64,000 bases of DNA, from positions 22,057,948 to 22,121,947 of the forward strand of contig CM076655.1 of NCBI GenBank assembly GCA_038496675.1, in the 5' to 3' direction. The stretch's first letter is position 1. Each line of letters opens with the position of its first letter. The notes under the pieces are model-generated. The model was not told where the DNA came from. It ran no database searches and was given only the letters and a program-made list of their open reading frames with translations. This stretch comes from Rachycentron canadum. Its lineage: Eukaryota; Chordata; Actinopteri; Carangiformes; Rachycentridae. Shown here piece by piece: positions 46,331 to 58,119 of the stretch. The position numbers and the translations under genes are program-made.

Positions 46331-47049
46331 AGGTGCTCCTAATCACCATGGAATCTGTGAAGATCCAGTAAAACACCTCCTCCTCCCCCCCTCAAGCTTT
46401 TCCTCTTTCCAAACGTGCAGATGGTAACAGCTGTCTGTTGAGGAGCTTGAGAAATTGCAGCAACTGGAAAAGTATTTTAATTTCTGTATGTAAGGTGATG
46501 TCTGACGTGTTGTCCAGGGCCTCTCAGTGCAGTCAGTCTATGGAATGAAAGATGTTGTTTGAGGACACACAAACCCTTAAATCAAGTCTGGACCTTCTGG
46601 ACCTTCATTTCAAATGAAGCCTTGGGGTTAGGGGTTAGGGGCCATGAAAGCATATTTTCAAACCTTGCTTTAAGTCATTGCTCACAGAAACACCACTAGC
46701 ATGACTTTGTATCTCTTCATTAACTTGTTTTTTTGTGCTTTGTCTATTTTCTTGCAAAACGTTTCTTAAAACCACCTCCTTGGATGTAAAACACCTGAAA
46801 CCAGTTGCAGCTAATTTCAGAGGTGCTAGCTGCAAACAGATAAAAAAAAAAAAAAAAAAACAGATCTGTTTCACGCTGGGTTTTTTGCTCTTGTAAAAGA
46901 GCTGGAGTCTCTGTGAGACACTTCAATCACTGATTGTGTGTTATGTTCAGCGTTTTAGCTCACTGTCAGAGGAAGGTATAGACGTGGTGTTTCTAGTTGA
47001 ACATCAGCTGGACAGGTGACAGGTCTGTGTCTGTGCTTTGAGAGATGTT

Positions 47050-47290
47050 ACAAAAGATAAAGAGGTGCAAATTAGCGCGTTCGCCCGGCTTTTGCGCTTA
47101 AATCAATGCTGCCCGGAGCTGGAGCCGATAAATAGCCATTTCTGTCTACTGCAGAGTCATTTGACCCAGGTCTGAATGCTGATTGTAGCCTTTTCCATTG
47201 CCGACAAAAGCCTAAAGCTCGTGGATCTTAATAAGGTTTTTGACCAGTGGCGAAGGGGCTTTAGTCCGACAGACAGGTGACATCCAAACA
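47050..47290. promoter_or_regulatory. Candidate non-coding regulatory element L
   Basis: GC-balanced unique sequence including GCAAATTAGCGCG, GCGATAAA-type sequence (GCCGATAAATAG), TCATTTGACCC and CTTAATAAGG. It stands out from AT-rich flanks. Motif-based call. Confidence 0.25.
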
Positions 47291-47750
47291 GCTCCCTCTT
47301 GTGGAGCCTCTGCAGCGCGCAGATGGTGAATGATTTTGTTTTTGATTTTCTAAGCGTCAGGTTAGGCTTTGCATCTTAAAAAAAACTAACCTAACAAAGA
47401 CACAGCATGCTGATCATGCAGACCAACACACCCATCTTCCTCAGTCACCAAATATATCCTGAGTGGCAAGAGACAATTCAAGGAATGATAAAAACTATTT
47501 AGGCCATAGTAACATTACTATCAACCAATTCCAAAACAAACAGTAATTGATCGCATTCATTCAGTTACTCCTCCTTAGTAGATGGGAAAGTTAAACTTGG
47601 CCACTCCTCCTCCTACTTGTGGGGGGGGCATACATCAAGATTAGGCTGACACCAGCAGCAGAGGACAGTAGTAGATGAGGAGGAGCAGACCACTGAGAGA
47701 AGAGGAGCAAGTGAGCGAACTTCACCACAACACCAGTCCCGTAACCCCCC

Positions 47751-47800
47751 CACACACACACACACACCACCACCACCACCACCACCACACCACCCCCCAC
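47751..47800. repeat. (CA)n-(CCA)n compound microsatellite
   Basis: Roughly eight CA units pass into about eight ACC units. It yields spurious Val/Gly-rich frames on the minus strand. Confidence 0.9.
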
Positions 47801-48179
47801 TGCACCTCACTCTGCACCCCTCGGTCCTGAATCACGTCCAAATCTTATACATTCACAGGCCGGGGCTGGCCAACTTTCACAGCTGTCACACATTTTCAAC
47901 AGATTCCACCAGCCCTGGATGAGGCTGGGGAAAAGACATTCTTGCGCCATTACACATTGGCTAAAAGGAATTACCGTTAACATCTGATATTGTGGAAGTG
48001 GGAAATTTGCCACTCCGACCTTGCCCAAAGCACTCCGGAACTCAGGGTCATGGATTTATTATCTCAGATGGCCCTCAGAGGTCACCGGGGGCTGTTTTTT
48101 TCCCCCCTCACTGTTCCGGCAAAAAACCCCTGCAGCCCCAAGTGTGCTATTCATTAAGTACACTGTGCAGCTTTGTGTT

Positions 48180-48212
48180 GGGGGGGTTAGGGTGGGATGG
48201 TGGGTGGGGGGG
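48180..48212 (+). other. G-quadruplex motif
   Basis: Five runs of three to seven G with short loops (TTA, T, ATGGT, T) on the plus strand. Confidence 0.65.
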
Positions 48213-48967
48213 TTGACTCGCAGGGGTGGGAGACACATGTTACTGTTGCTCTACGGGTATTTGTCATAGGAACGGCATGTCTTGTCAGACTGAGAGGCCA
48301 TTCCCAGCTGTTGGGCCGCGGCACCGTGATGCAGTCTGAGCCAATCCCTCCGGAGCAGCCATGGCCACATAAACAGGATGCCTCCGATGTACAATTGCAC
48401 AAGTGTGCGAGACAAATCCCACTTCAACACCGACCTTTTTTTTTTTTTTTCCCTTGGATGGGGTGAGGTTTCATTCATGTCCATCAGAAGCATCACTACA
48501 CAACTCTTGTTTCGATTTCTTACTTTTTCGTGTGCTAAGCATTTTTACACAACTTGCAGGTTTAAAAATTTTGTCCATGTTCAGACTGACTTCATCCATG
48601 TGAAAACACGCAGCCCCATCATTCACCAAAATGAGACAGGTTCAAGCTCGGCAGCACATCGAGCTTGAACCTGGCTCAACCTTCGGCCAGACCACAATTT
48701 GATCTGGTCAATCACAAAAGTGCAAGCTCATATTCCTCACAAGGAGAGTAGTAAAATCTTGTCACTGTTAATTTGCTGGGTAATATTTTTTAACCTTTTT
48801 GACCTTTCAGGTCACAGATCTGTTACTCAAACTGGACTTCATCCTTCAAGTCTCACCTTTTCCTAAGGCAGCACAACCCTATCACCGCAACCCCTTGTGT
48901 AGTTTGAACCCAGGGCTGCTTCGGTTTGAACATCCACTAAGAGTCCAGAGACATTCTACAGTCACAT

Positions 48968-49212
48968 AAGTGCTAATGTTGCTAATGGTACAATGTTTAC
49001 CATCTTGGTATCATACTTTGGCATATTGGCATACAAACACTTTGTAATCATCATTATATACAAAGTTTTTCAGTTATTCCACCATAAAGTAAAGGACAAA
49101 CTAAACTTAAGTGATCAAACAGGAACATCAAAGTTATTCTGACCAGTCGTTTATAGGTAACGTGAATGTCTACACAAGTTTTCATGGCAATCCATCCAAT
49201 AATGTTTTGGCC
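48968..49212 (+). repeat. GCTAACATG-type dispersed repeat (copy 3)
   Basis: TGCTAATGTTGCTAATGG, CAATGTTTACCATCTTGG and TTCATGGCAATCCATCCAAT occur in the same order as in the recalled family consensus. GCAATCCATCCAA recurs in reverse orientation at 50418-50431, inside copy 4. Degenerate and non-coding. Confidence 0.5.
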
Positions 49213-50335
49213 TAGAATTAAAGAGTCCTGCAGTGGATAACAAGCCTCTTGTATTGTGCATTTGAGTTTTCTTTGCTTGTCTGACAAACTCGTTGACAAA
49301 GTTTGGCATGGGGAGTCACACGGACGACATGCAAAGCAAGCTGTGTCTCATTATGTGCTAAGTGGATGAGAAACACTATAACAGGACTCACCCGAGCTAT
49401 TTTACAGACTCTCCAGGAGGGAAAGAGCACATGAAAAATCTATTGTTGCTTCTGAAGTGATGAAGTCAAGAAAATACCATTTCCAATCATCTTGAGAAAA
49501 TGTTATTTCCTTTTGCAAACTGTTGTCAGTTAAGATATTTATCTTGGAAGGGTTTTAAATAATTTAGTTTTTATGTAATTTTGTTCTCCTATTTCAATAC
49601 TAGCTAGATTCAATGACTACTTACAATCTCATCGAATTCTAAAATTTGGAGCCTTTCTCCAAGCACCTGCAATGCTGGCACATTCAAAACCTCTTCTCTC
49701 TTTTCCTGAAAGTTCATAACAGCTAAATATTTATAGAAAGTCGCAGTGCCAAAGTAACCCACCACATTTTCTAAATAAGCCTTATTTGAAAATAAGGTCC
49801 AGATGTTTCACGTTTTTGGTGCACAATGCAGACGGATGTGAGGAGTCAGCGTGTGTTTTCACCGTTTCCATGACTGTGAGTACGAGTATGATGGTTGTCT
49901 TAGTAATTTCAAGGCAACCCCAGCGCTCAACTTCCAGGAAGTAAAGCAAAACTATGCCGGAGCCTGCGTCATTCAGTGAGTCAACTAAACAGTCTGGAGG
50001 GATATCTGTGAGGGAGTCCAGACACAGTCATTCCTCCTTCCTCTCACTTCCATGACTGTTCAGTTTTCTCACTGGCAGCTCACTAAAGCATTTACAGTCC
50101 AAATTAAAGTTCTATTTCAGCATGTTACTGGATTTGTCAGAGGAACAGAACATCCTTTCCAGTATCTTCCAGTACAGTGTCATATTGTGGGATAACCCCC
50201 AGGATTTGGCGCTGTTAAACAAAATAAGACAGGAACTGATTCATTCAACTGATTCAACTAAAAAAATCTCAATTGCTATTAAATGGATTCAAATTTTGTA
50301 CAGAAATTGCTGTTTCCCAGTAGATGAAACCTTAT
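49213..50335. other. Intergenic: nothing recognised
   Basis: Unique AT-rich non-coding sequence. The frame starting at 50122 ends at 50337 on the edge of the next repeat and has no recognisable domain. Confidence 0.4.
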
Positions 50336-50460
50336 GACTTTGGTGATCCACTGACTTTTCCTCTAGCGCCACAATGAACAAGTACACTTTTAGGATTTTC
50401 AGTGGAATAGCCAGCTTTTGGATGGATTGCTATTAAATTGGAGAATCATGTCCCTCTGAA
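50336..50460 (-). repeat. GCTAACATG-type dispersed repeat (copy 4, antisense)
   Basis: GACTTTGGTGATCCACTGAC, TTTTCCTCTAGCGCCACAAT and TTTGGATGGATTGCTATTAA are all close to the antisense strand of the family. It is the clearest short copy in the window. Confidence 0.55.
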
Positions 50461-50524
50461 GACACAGGACTTCCACACAGATGACTCCTGTCTGGTTCAC
50501 AGTGTGAAACCAATTGTCTTTCTT

Positions 50525-50746
50525 TTAAAGGAGTTATGTGTAAGTTTTGGTATTGCTACAACAGTTCAAGAGTTCAACATCAAACTTTATTCCTTCATTA
50601 CGCGCTAAATGCTGTCTCCAGCAGTGGAAAGCAACACCAATGTTAATTCTTGTCTCTATCACATCTTATCTTATACTTAAGTTAGCACGCTAACCAGCTA
50701 GCCCCGACCCATCTTTTCTCTGCCAACTTACAAATTCCCCTTTTAA
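50525..50746. mobile_element. TTAA-ended MITE, copy B (222 bp)
   Basis: Same family as 36600-36925. The left end TTAAAGGAGTTATGTGTAAG and the complement of the right end (CTTACAAATTCCCCTTTTAA) form a terminal inverted repeat. The interior matches copy A through GGAAAGCAACACCAATGT, CTTGTCTCTATCA and GCTAACCAGCTA. It is about 100 bp shorter than copy A, lacking the segment corresponding to about 36820-36905. Confidence 0.7.
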
Positions 50747-53700
50747 TCGTGACCTTTCTATTCAACCATGAGTTTATTGTTGTTACCATGGCAACAGAGG
50801 CCTGTTAAACCTGTCGCTGGGTCACTGCTATGGCTTGTATATGACATTTGTTATGACTAACCTATATGGCCATTTCGGTTGGAGGATTAGTCGTCACAGA
50901 CATGCTAGCATGGCTTTTTTTTTTTTTCAAATCTTTATAATCTTTAATCTTGGAGAGTTTCGGAGAAAAGACAACCCAGACAGTAGATGTTAAAAGCAGG
51001 AAATGTAAGTTTGAAGATTTAAAGTTTTGAAGACTTGAGTAGACATGCATTTTGAAAATTTATGTCTGAATGTGTGATGGCAGTCTTACTGGTTTGGATC
51101 TAGGTACAATTCTGTAACATGTTCAACAGTCTTGGTCTTTAATTCAAGGGTGAATGAAATCTATCATTAATGCAGCTTGTGAGAGAACAGAAAACTCTCT
51201 TCTTCAATATCTTGCTTTTCCAAGTTAGCTCTACTCTCCAGTAGTACCACCACTCACTTGTAAACCAGTCCCTAAATGCAATGCAATCATTGTGGTGAGT
51301 TGATAGACCTGTCATGTTTGAATAAAAGCAGAATATACACATAACATAAGTTCACAAAGACCTTTTCAAAGCCTTAAAGACATGACTTTTACAGAAGGAT
51401 CATGACATATTACATGTCCGATAAAAGCTTTTGTGATATCTGCTATTGCAAATATCAAGGATCTGCAAAACAGACATTTATTTTTGTTTTGCTGGGAAAA
51501 GTCCAATTTGCATCACATTTCTGTGTCCAAATATTAAAACTTTTACATGAGGCAAATAAGTTCCCGTCAACAAATTTATTCCTCAGCATAGACTAAACAT
51601 AGACATTCCTCAGTGGAATGGATTCATGTAAATATGCACAAAGCCAAACACAAGCTTTGAAGCCAGACTCCCTGATATTGATACCCCATCACTGCAGCAC
51701 CTGATATTAAAAGGATCCCTGCCAGATGACTGAAAAGAAAAAAAAAAAGAAAAAGAAAAAAAAAAAAAAAAAAACTTGTCAAGTTGCTCCCGCTCTGCTG
51801 TGCCTCCAGGGCTGGGTTCTTAGCTTTCCTTTTGTCTGAACGAGAATACGGACAAGTCTGTCATTTGACCGTCTCCCTTCGCTGTGTACACTTCAGATCT
51901 AGCCCTGACAGACTATGAATCATCTGTTAGGAAACTAGGTTAGAGCACAATAGGCTCTTCATAAAGCAAGGCAAGGCCAGGTAGTAAAGCAGGAGAGAAC
52001 ATATGCGTGGCGGCCATCTTGGAATTCAAGTCTTAGGAAACACTGGATAAGAGCTCAGTTTGCTTTGCTCTGTCATTATTATTATTATTTTTTTAAATCC
52101 CCTTTACAGTAAGATTAATTTCAAGGTGAAGTAATAAAACCTTTGCAAACTAAGCTGGGCAGACAGTTTAATGACAGCTTCAATATTAAAAATGACCACA
52201 GTTTTTCTGTACTAACATGTGCCATACAAGAAAAAAAATGCTTTCTCTGGCAGTGAGCCTTTTCTTGCCATGCATTATTAAAAATACCATCAATATTGAC
52301 ACTGTAGGCTTATATAGTCCAGAGAGGCTGGGAAGTTTGCCTAAATATTTTAACAACCTCTCTTCAATTTATACCTCTTTCCCCCCATGAGCCCTCACCT
52401 ATGTGTTTCAGGCCCTCTATAATATGGAGTTGCTGGCTGTGCTCTGTGTCCGGTCTACCTTACAGCAAGGAAATTAAATGTTAAATATTTACCATTCCCC
52501 TGGTATGTGACCCTGCAGATTCCAGCTGTGATGGGTAGCAGCCACATTCCTCCCACAGGAAGTTTATCCTTACTCGTTTTCTCTTTTTTTTCGCCTCCTC
52601 CCTGTCTTGACAGTGCTTTTGAACATGGCCAGTGGCTTAGGCATCAGCTTAAATCTCTGTCATGAAATACACTAACATGTCACATGTGTCACTGCAATTG
52701 GGCATGAGGCTTTCCAGGACTAACAGGATATTTTCAACAGCTGTCATACAGAAGGTGAGATCCTTCCAGCTCTGTTCCACCAGATATCAGATCCAAATGA
52801 TTATTTTCTTTAAAGTTATAATACACAACATTTCATTGTTTGCTTTCCGGCAAGTAATAATTTCATGTCAAGCATGAGGTCCCTTTTTAATAGTTTTTGG
52901 AAGAGCAACATATACAGAAGAAGAACTTGAAGGAGAAGACGGCAGTATATAATGTTTCACAGCTGTTTTGCAAATGTTAAACTTGATGTTGAACTCAAAC
53001 AATTTAAAACTAACAAAATATGAAAGTCAACTGTCGTTACTATTCCATGTCAAATGGAAGTTGGCATTAGAGTTTGTCCTGACAATGAATTTTGGCCACC
53101 TGATTTCACAAACATCATGTGACAATGTAACTGGATGTAGTGGTGACATATTACACTGATCAAACTCCTTAATATCTATATGTTATATGTTATATTTAAG
53201 GCATCTTGTTCTTCACTTATAATCAACGGATCCATTAAAATTGCATTTTAGGTCTAATCCTTCAATAGGAAAACCATACTTTTGTCACGGCAAAGAATAC
53301 GACCAAATTTCGAACATAGCTTGAATGAAAAGAAATGGGAGTCGTCTGATTTCACAATATCCACAGCACAAAGCATCTCTTTACCACGAAGACCCCAGGC
53401 ACCCCACCCCCTCAGATGTAGCCTTTTGTTGTGTGCATGTGACTGTAGAAATGGCTCGGTAGGAAATGCCAGACACCCACAAAAAAAGCAAGAGAAAAAT
53501 AGTTGTGGGAGCCACCCTCTGCATCAATTCAGCTGCAACAAGAAGCATTTTACAGCTGGTTTATTGTTATTCCTCTGCTGTTTAAGCTGTCTTTCATGTC
53601 AAAAGTCTTTTCCTGCTTACAAATCACTGGGAAGCAATCCCTTTGGCCGCACTGCTGTGCCCTAAGCCCCTTCCTAGGGTTCAGTCCTTTGATTACCTGT

Positions 53701-53873
53701 AACGTTGGCCATCAAGTTAAAAAATAGAGGAACGGGCTGCTGGGATAAGCTTGTGTTCTTGTCTTGAACAGAGGAGCCCCCCACCCCCCTCTTCTTTTCA
53801 GCAATTCTTTTTTTCTTGTCTCTGCTCTCTCGATGAGCCTGGGAACAAAATCTCAGCAAGGCGGGGGGGGGGG
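50747..53873. other. Intergenic: A-rich tract and unique non-coding DNA
   Basis: T12 near 50917-50928, an A-rich tract (51733-51774), TTA repeats (52075-52090) and a C/G-rich end near the gap. The stretch 52380-52640 is unique with no clear motif pattern. No exon recognised. The frame at 53282-53665 has no domain. Confidence 0.45.
51733..51774. repeat. A-rich tract
   Basis: About 40 bases of A interrupted by four G residues. Confidence 0.9.
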
Positions 53874-53889
53874 CTGTCTCTTATACACA
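53874..53889 (+). other. Residual Nextera/Tn5 adapter at gap edge
   Basis: CTGTCTCTTATACACA is the first 16 bases of the 19-base Tn5 mosaic-end adapter used in Nextera libraries. It lies exactly between a G12 run and the N gap, so it is almost certainly untrimmed sequencing adapter, not genomic DNA. Confidence 0.95.
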
Positions 53890-54222
53890 NNNNNNNNNNN
53901 NNNNNNNNNNNNNNNNNNNNNNNNNNNNNNNNNNNNNNNNNNNNNNNNNNNNNNNNNNNNNNNNNNNNNNNNNNNNNNNNNNNNNNNNNNNNNNNNNNNN
54001 NNNNNNNNNNNNNNNNNNNNNNNNNNNNNNNNNNNNNNNNNNNNNNNNNNNNNNNNNNNNNNNNNNNNNNNNNNNNNNNNNNNNNNNNNNNNNNNNNNNN
54101 NNNNNNNNNNNNNNNNNNNNNNNNNNNNNNNNNNNNNNNNNNNNNNNNNNNNNNNNNNNNNNNNNNNNNNNNNNNNNNNNNNNNNNNNNNNNNNNNNNNN
54201 NNNNNNNNNNNNNNNNNNNNNN
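53890..54222. other. Assembly gap (333 N)
   Basis: Flanked by poly-G on both sides (G12 before the adapter at 53862-53873, G12 at 54223-54234). Frames crossing it are meaningless. Confidence 0.99.
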
Positions 54223-54234
54223 GGGGGGGGGGGG

Positions 54235-54420
54235 CAGTTGCGGTTGTTGAATTGTTTGGGAAATTATTATGCTTTGGCTGCATTAACGAGGAGTCCTCAT
54301 GGTAAACAAATTGATTAACTAATTAGCTTAGAAATGCAGCTCCGTGTCCCCGAGAGAGACATAGAAGCGGTGCTAGCCTTTGACCCGAGGCTTTAGATTC
54401 AAGGTTAAACGTGTTGCAGT
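54235..54420. promoter_or_regulatory. Candidate non-coding regulatory element M
   Basis: Contains GGAAATTATTATGCTTTGG, GGTAAACAAATTGATTAACT (Fox-like GTAAACA) and AACTAATTAGCTTAG (homeodomain) within 100 bp of unique sequence. Motif-based call; it may extend left into the gap. Confidence 0.28.
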
Positions 54421-54439
54421 GTCCTCTGGGTGAACACCG

Positions 54440-54700
54440 CTGTCACACTGCGGCCCTCAGCCAGAGGCCCAGACCAGTTGTCACCGTTCCTGAGTTTTAA
54501 GACGTGCTTAATTGGCTACCCTAAGCGCCCGAGGAGGGGAAAGCGAGAAAGAGCTAGCTTGTTACGAGCACTTGTGTTCCAGAAGAGGGAGGTGGGGATG
54601 GGTGGTGGTGGGAGGGGGGTGTAGGTCCCTTATCAGCCATCACTGGACACCTCCAGTGGCTATTAATCAGAGCCAGAGCCTGACTGGAGCCAGAAGAGGA
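54440..54700. promoter_or_regulatory. Candidate non-coding regulatory element N
   Basis: Contains GCTTAATTGGCTACCC, CCCTTATCAGCC (GATA-like) and GTGGCTATTAATCAGAG in GC-richer unique sequence. Motif-based call. Confidence 0.22.
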
Positions 54701-55329
54701 TCCGCGGAGGGGCGGGAGAGAGAGGGAGGCTGAGCCTGGAGCCGAGTCTGGGCCTCACTGACACCCTCACATAGGGAACCTCAACAGACAGACACAAACC
54801 CCCCCCCCTTCTCAAGTCCGAGGGTACACACTAGTACAACCCCCCGCAAGCCCTCCTCCACTCCTCCAGCCTCCTCACTCAAATTGATTTAGGCCCCGTT
54901 TAGCCCCCTCTGGCCAGGGCCCATCCATTTTAGCTGGTGTGACAGGTTTATGTCGCCCCCTTACTGTGTTATTATATTGGTGCTGTGCTGCCAGTTACTA
55001 TTGTGCTAATGAAAATTTAGCACCAGACATAATATTCTTTTTCACAGGATGTGCACACAGCATGCAAAATATCTTGAGTGCATTTATAGGATTGAAACTG
55101 CTCATTATTTTTTAACATTTGCGACAGACTGAGCTGAAAAACAGTTTTATGGACAGGAAAACAACTATTAGGTGTTGTCAGTGCTGGGGTGTTTGTTAAA
55201 TGAATTTAATCTTCTGTACATGTTAGCTTGGCCGTGGCCTTTGGCTTTTCCTCACAGGCACAAATGTTCAGAAGAACTCAATGCACCAAGACACAAATTG
55301 CACTTAAAGTCTGCAGCCATGCTAGCAGC

Positions 55330-55575
55330 TCTGTGAGGCTGTAGTTACACACAATGCAGCTCAGTGCGAACACAAGCATGCTAACATGCAAACAAAACTC
55401 AGAATAACATTGCTGATGATCAGCAGATCTAATGTTTAACATGGCCGCTAGTTTACTTTGGTGTGTTAGCATGCTAACATTTGCTAAGTAGCGCTAAACA
55501 CGAATGCAAAACACAGCCGATGGGAAAGTCATTAGCTAATCCATCCAATAGCTGTCAAGATCTTTCTGCACAACT
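55330..55575 (+). repeat. GCTAACATG-type dispersed repeat (copy 5)
   Basis: Among the clearest copies: AAGCATGCTAACATGC, GTTTAACATGG, GTTAGCATGCTAACATTTGC, GGGAAAGTCATTAGC and AATCCATCCAATAGCTGTC in family order. Within-window partners at 49.0 and 61.4 kb share these blocks. Short frames within it are incidental. Confidence 0.6.
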
Positions 55576-56594
55576 GTCAACCTGCTTGTAGCGCTAAGTG
55601 ATGAGTCAGGTAAATAGTCAGGATGTCACCACAGGTGAAAGCGGGACTCATTATTTGTACACCATTTATGTCTGCAGCTAATTAAATGGAAGTTTGTGCT
55701 AAAGATGTTGAGATATTTCAGTCTGGATCAAAATGGTGGACCGACTGACTGACTGGCCGAAACTCTCATCCCAAGAGCACAACCACTGCTGTGTCCAAAA
55801 AAAAAAAAGTCACATATTGAGTACATGTAATGAGTAATTATGCATTGTTCATGCTCACGGAGGTCTTAATCTGCAATAAATTGTCTAAAGTTCTGCACAG
55901 TTTCCTTTGTAACATCAACCAGAGTGTTTGTAGATTTGGTATGCAGACCTTGAAATGTGTTAATGACCAGGAATGCTTCCATCCTGCCCAAAGTTTCAAA
56001 AGAAACTTCCAATCATGACAACTACAGCCATTACTGATAGTGCGAGATTCATTATTACAGCGGTTCCCACAAGATGAAAGACGCTGGGGGAACTTTCTGA
56101 TGAATTTCAAGTTTAAATAGAAAGCTTCTGTGGAGTGCACTACAAAGTGCCATGTGTAAATATTGAATAATGAGCCGCTTTCAAGTCTCCCACTTTGTAT
56201 CTGGCATGAAAAAAAAAAATGGCATTAATGACAGCTTTTGGTGTGGTTTACATCACACAGACCCATGAAACGCAATCGCCAGAGATAAATTTGTTATTAT
56301 TAGTCTCTAAAGGCATGAGATTTACAAGCCCCATGCATTTGCAGTCAAGATGTGCTGACATGACTTCTTTGAGACACATGTGACAAATATTAATGAGACG
56401 CTCATTTGCCGCTAGTGCATGACATTCACAATTAGTCATGATTTGGCACACAAACAAAATCTCCCAACAAGAATGTGTTCATGATTACTGTTACTGTAAA
56501 TACTGCAGATGCATGTGAATACTCACATCCATTACATTTATGTTTACATCACAGGCAGTTAACACACTCATGTCTATAGTGACTCTGCATGAGC

Positions 56595-56621
56595 AAAAAA
56601 AAAAAAAAAAAAAAAAAAAAA
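56595..56621. repeat. Poly-A tract (27 A)
   Basis: Uninterrupted A-run; no retroelement body recognised next to it. Confidence 0.95.
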
Positions 56622-58101
56622 GACAAAAAGGAAAATAACATAGGCTGAAGCTAATGACAAGGTTCAATGTAATATGACTTAAATATACATATGCCCAAAT
56701 TTTGGGGTTTTTCAAATGTAACAACCCAGCATATTTCCTGCCTGAGTCACACACAAAACATTTGCATTTAATGTAACTTGAGGTCAGGATTTCTCATGAG
56801 TGAAAGAACAGAGTCATGTAAACAACTCAGTGCTTTTACACACGCTCGATTTAGGACCTGCTTGTGTTGCCAAGGAAGTTGACTCAGCGTTGCTTGGCAC
56901 CAGCGTTACTCACCAAAACTCTTGGAAATAAGTGTTGAAAGTTTGAGTAAAGTTTTATTTTTTTCCCCACTTCAATACAGCCTTTAAAATGATTGTTTTT
57001 CTCATCCCATGGTCAAATTAATTTAGATGAGTCATGACTTAACCCGCCACGGTGCACGCTGGATGTGTGAGTAACACAAACACTCGGCCCCTGACGGCTC
57101 CTTATGCATAAATAGGGCAGATCTCAGATATGAAAGAAAAGTTTGCCAAATAAAACACAATGTGAAAATGGTTAGAGTTACTGCCTCACAAAGTCATAAC
57201 AGGCTGTACCAGTTTAAAGTGACCTGGCACAGATTACACACATTATGTTTAATCAAAAATAAATAAATGATAGCCTATAAAATTTGTAAAATATTATTCA
57301 TATGATGTTAGATTTCAAGATTTCATTCAAATACTTAACATCTCCAGATATCTAAAGCACATCATATGAACACAAACTCCATTTGCTTAGTGTATGGCCT
57401 TGTTAGATGTAGTGTACACTTTAACTCTGTAAACATGAAATTTCATTAAGCTTTATTATGACGAGAGTGAGTGTGTAGGGGAGACATCTGTCATGATGTA
57501 ATTGGAGGCTTATGATTGAAAATAATGGGCTTTTACTTCTAAATCCCAGTTGAAGCAACTATGTGAAGGATTTGAGAATTTCTTACCCAGAATCCATTTG
57601 TTTTTTTTTTTCTGAGTCCCCTCTTTCCTCTGCTCTTTCTGCGTGTTATTTCTCACATGATGTTATACAGTTCAGGATGTTTTAACCTGACCTGATTTAT
57701 TTGCTAAAGTTGAGACATTAAATGCCTACTTTCCAGCTACAATGCATCCAGTCATGTGTTTGCATTGGTTTGTACATTGCCTCTACATTTGCTTTGTGTT
57801 CAGTTTAAATACATATTTAGGCCTACGGACGTAACAGCTCACATTCTCATATCAGAAACAAATTCATCTCATCACCGCATCATCTTCGACCACTTAATTT
57901 GTTAGGTAGGTCTCTTTTCTTTCGCCTTGTTATTACAAATTAAGATATTATTCGTGTGACAGCATTGAATTCCACACAAACAGGCTGTGAAACCCAATAA
58001 GGTGACAGATATTAATCAGCCTTTGGCGTATGACACACAACAAAATACCTACGACGGATGATTTCACCTCTTCTGAATGCTTCAGCGCTTTACCTGCACA
58101 A

Positions 58102-58119
58102 CACACACACACACACACA
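58102..58119. repeat. (CA)9 microsatellite
   Basis: About nine CA units in otherwise unique sequence. Confidence 0.85.

Larger units (their letters stand above)
43017..48967. other. Intergenic: candidate regulatory stretches, simple repeats, no gene
   Basis: Contains a probable repeat fragment at about 43255-43330 (GCTGCCCTTGAGCAAAGGG, similar by recall to a common fish repeat), C/G runs (45610-45620, 45757-45767), A-rich tracts (46109-46133, 46842-46860), (CA)/(CCA) repeats (47745-47810), a G-quadruplex tract (48180-48212) and T14 near 48437-48450. Candidate regulatory stretches: 44150-44400, 46135-46330, 47050-47290. The short frames at 45588-45959 have no recognisable domain. Confidence 0.45.
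54223..55329. other. Intergenic: two candidate regulatory stretches
   Basis: After the G-run, 54235-54420 and 54440-54700 are unique sequences with enhancer-like motifs. C-run at 54800-54809. No coding exon. Confidence 0.4.

Noticed and set aside
46622..46640. GGTTAGGGGTTAGGGG, telomere-like repeats.
   Set aside because: Only two imperfect units; no interstitial telomere array.
53751..54318. Open frames across 53.75-54.3 kb.
   Set aside because: They span an N gap and include adapter sequence.
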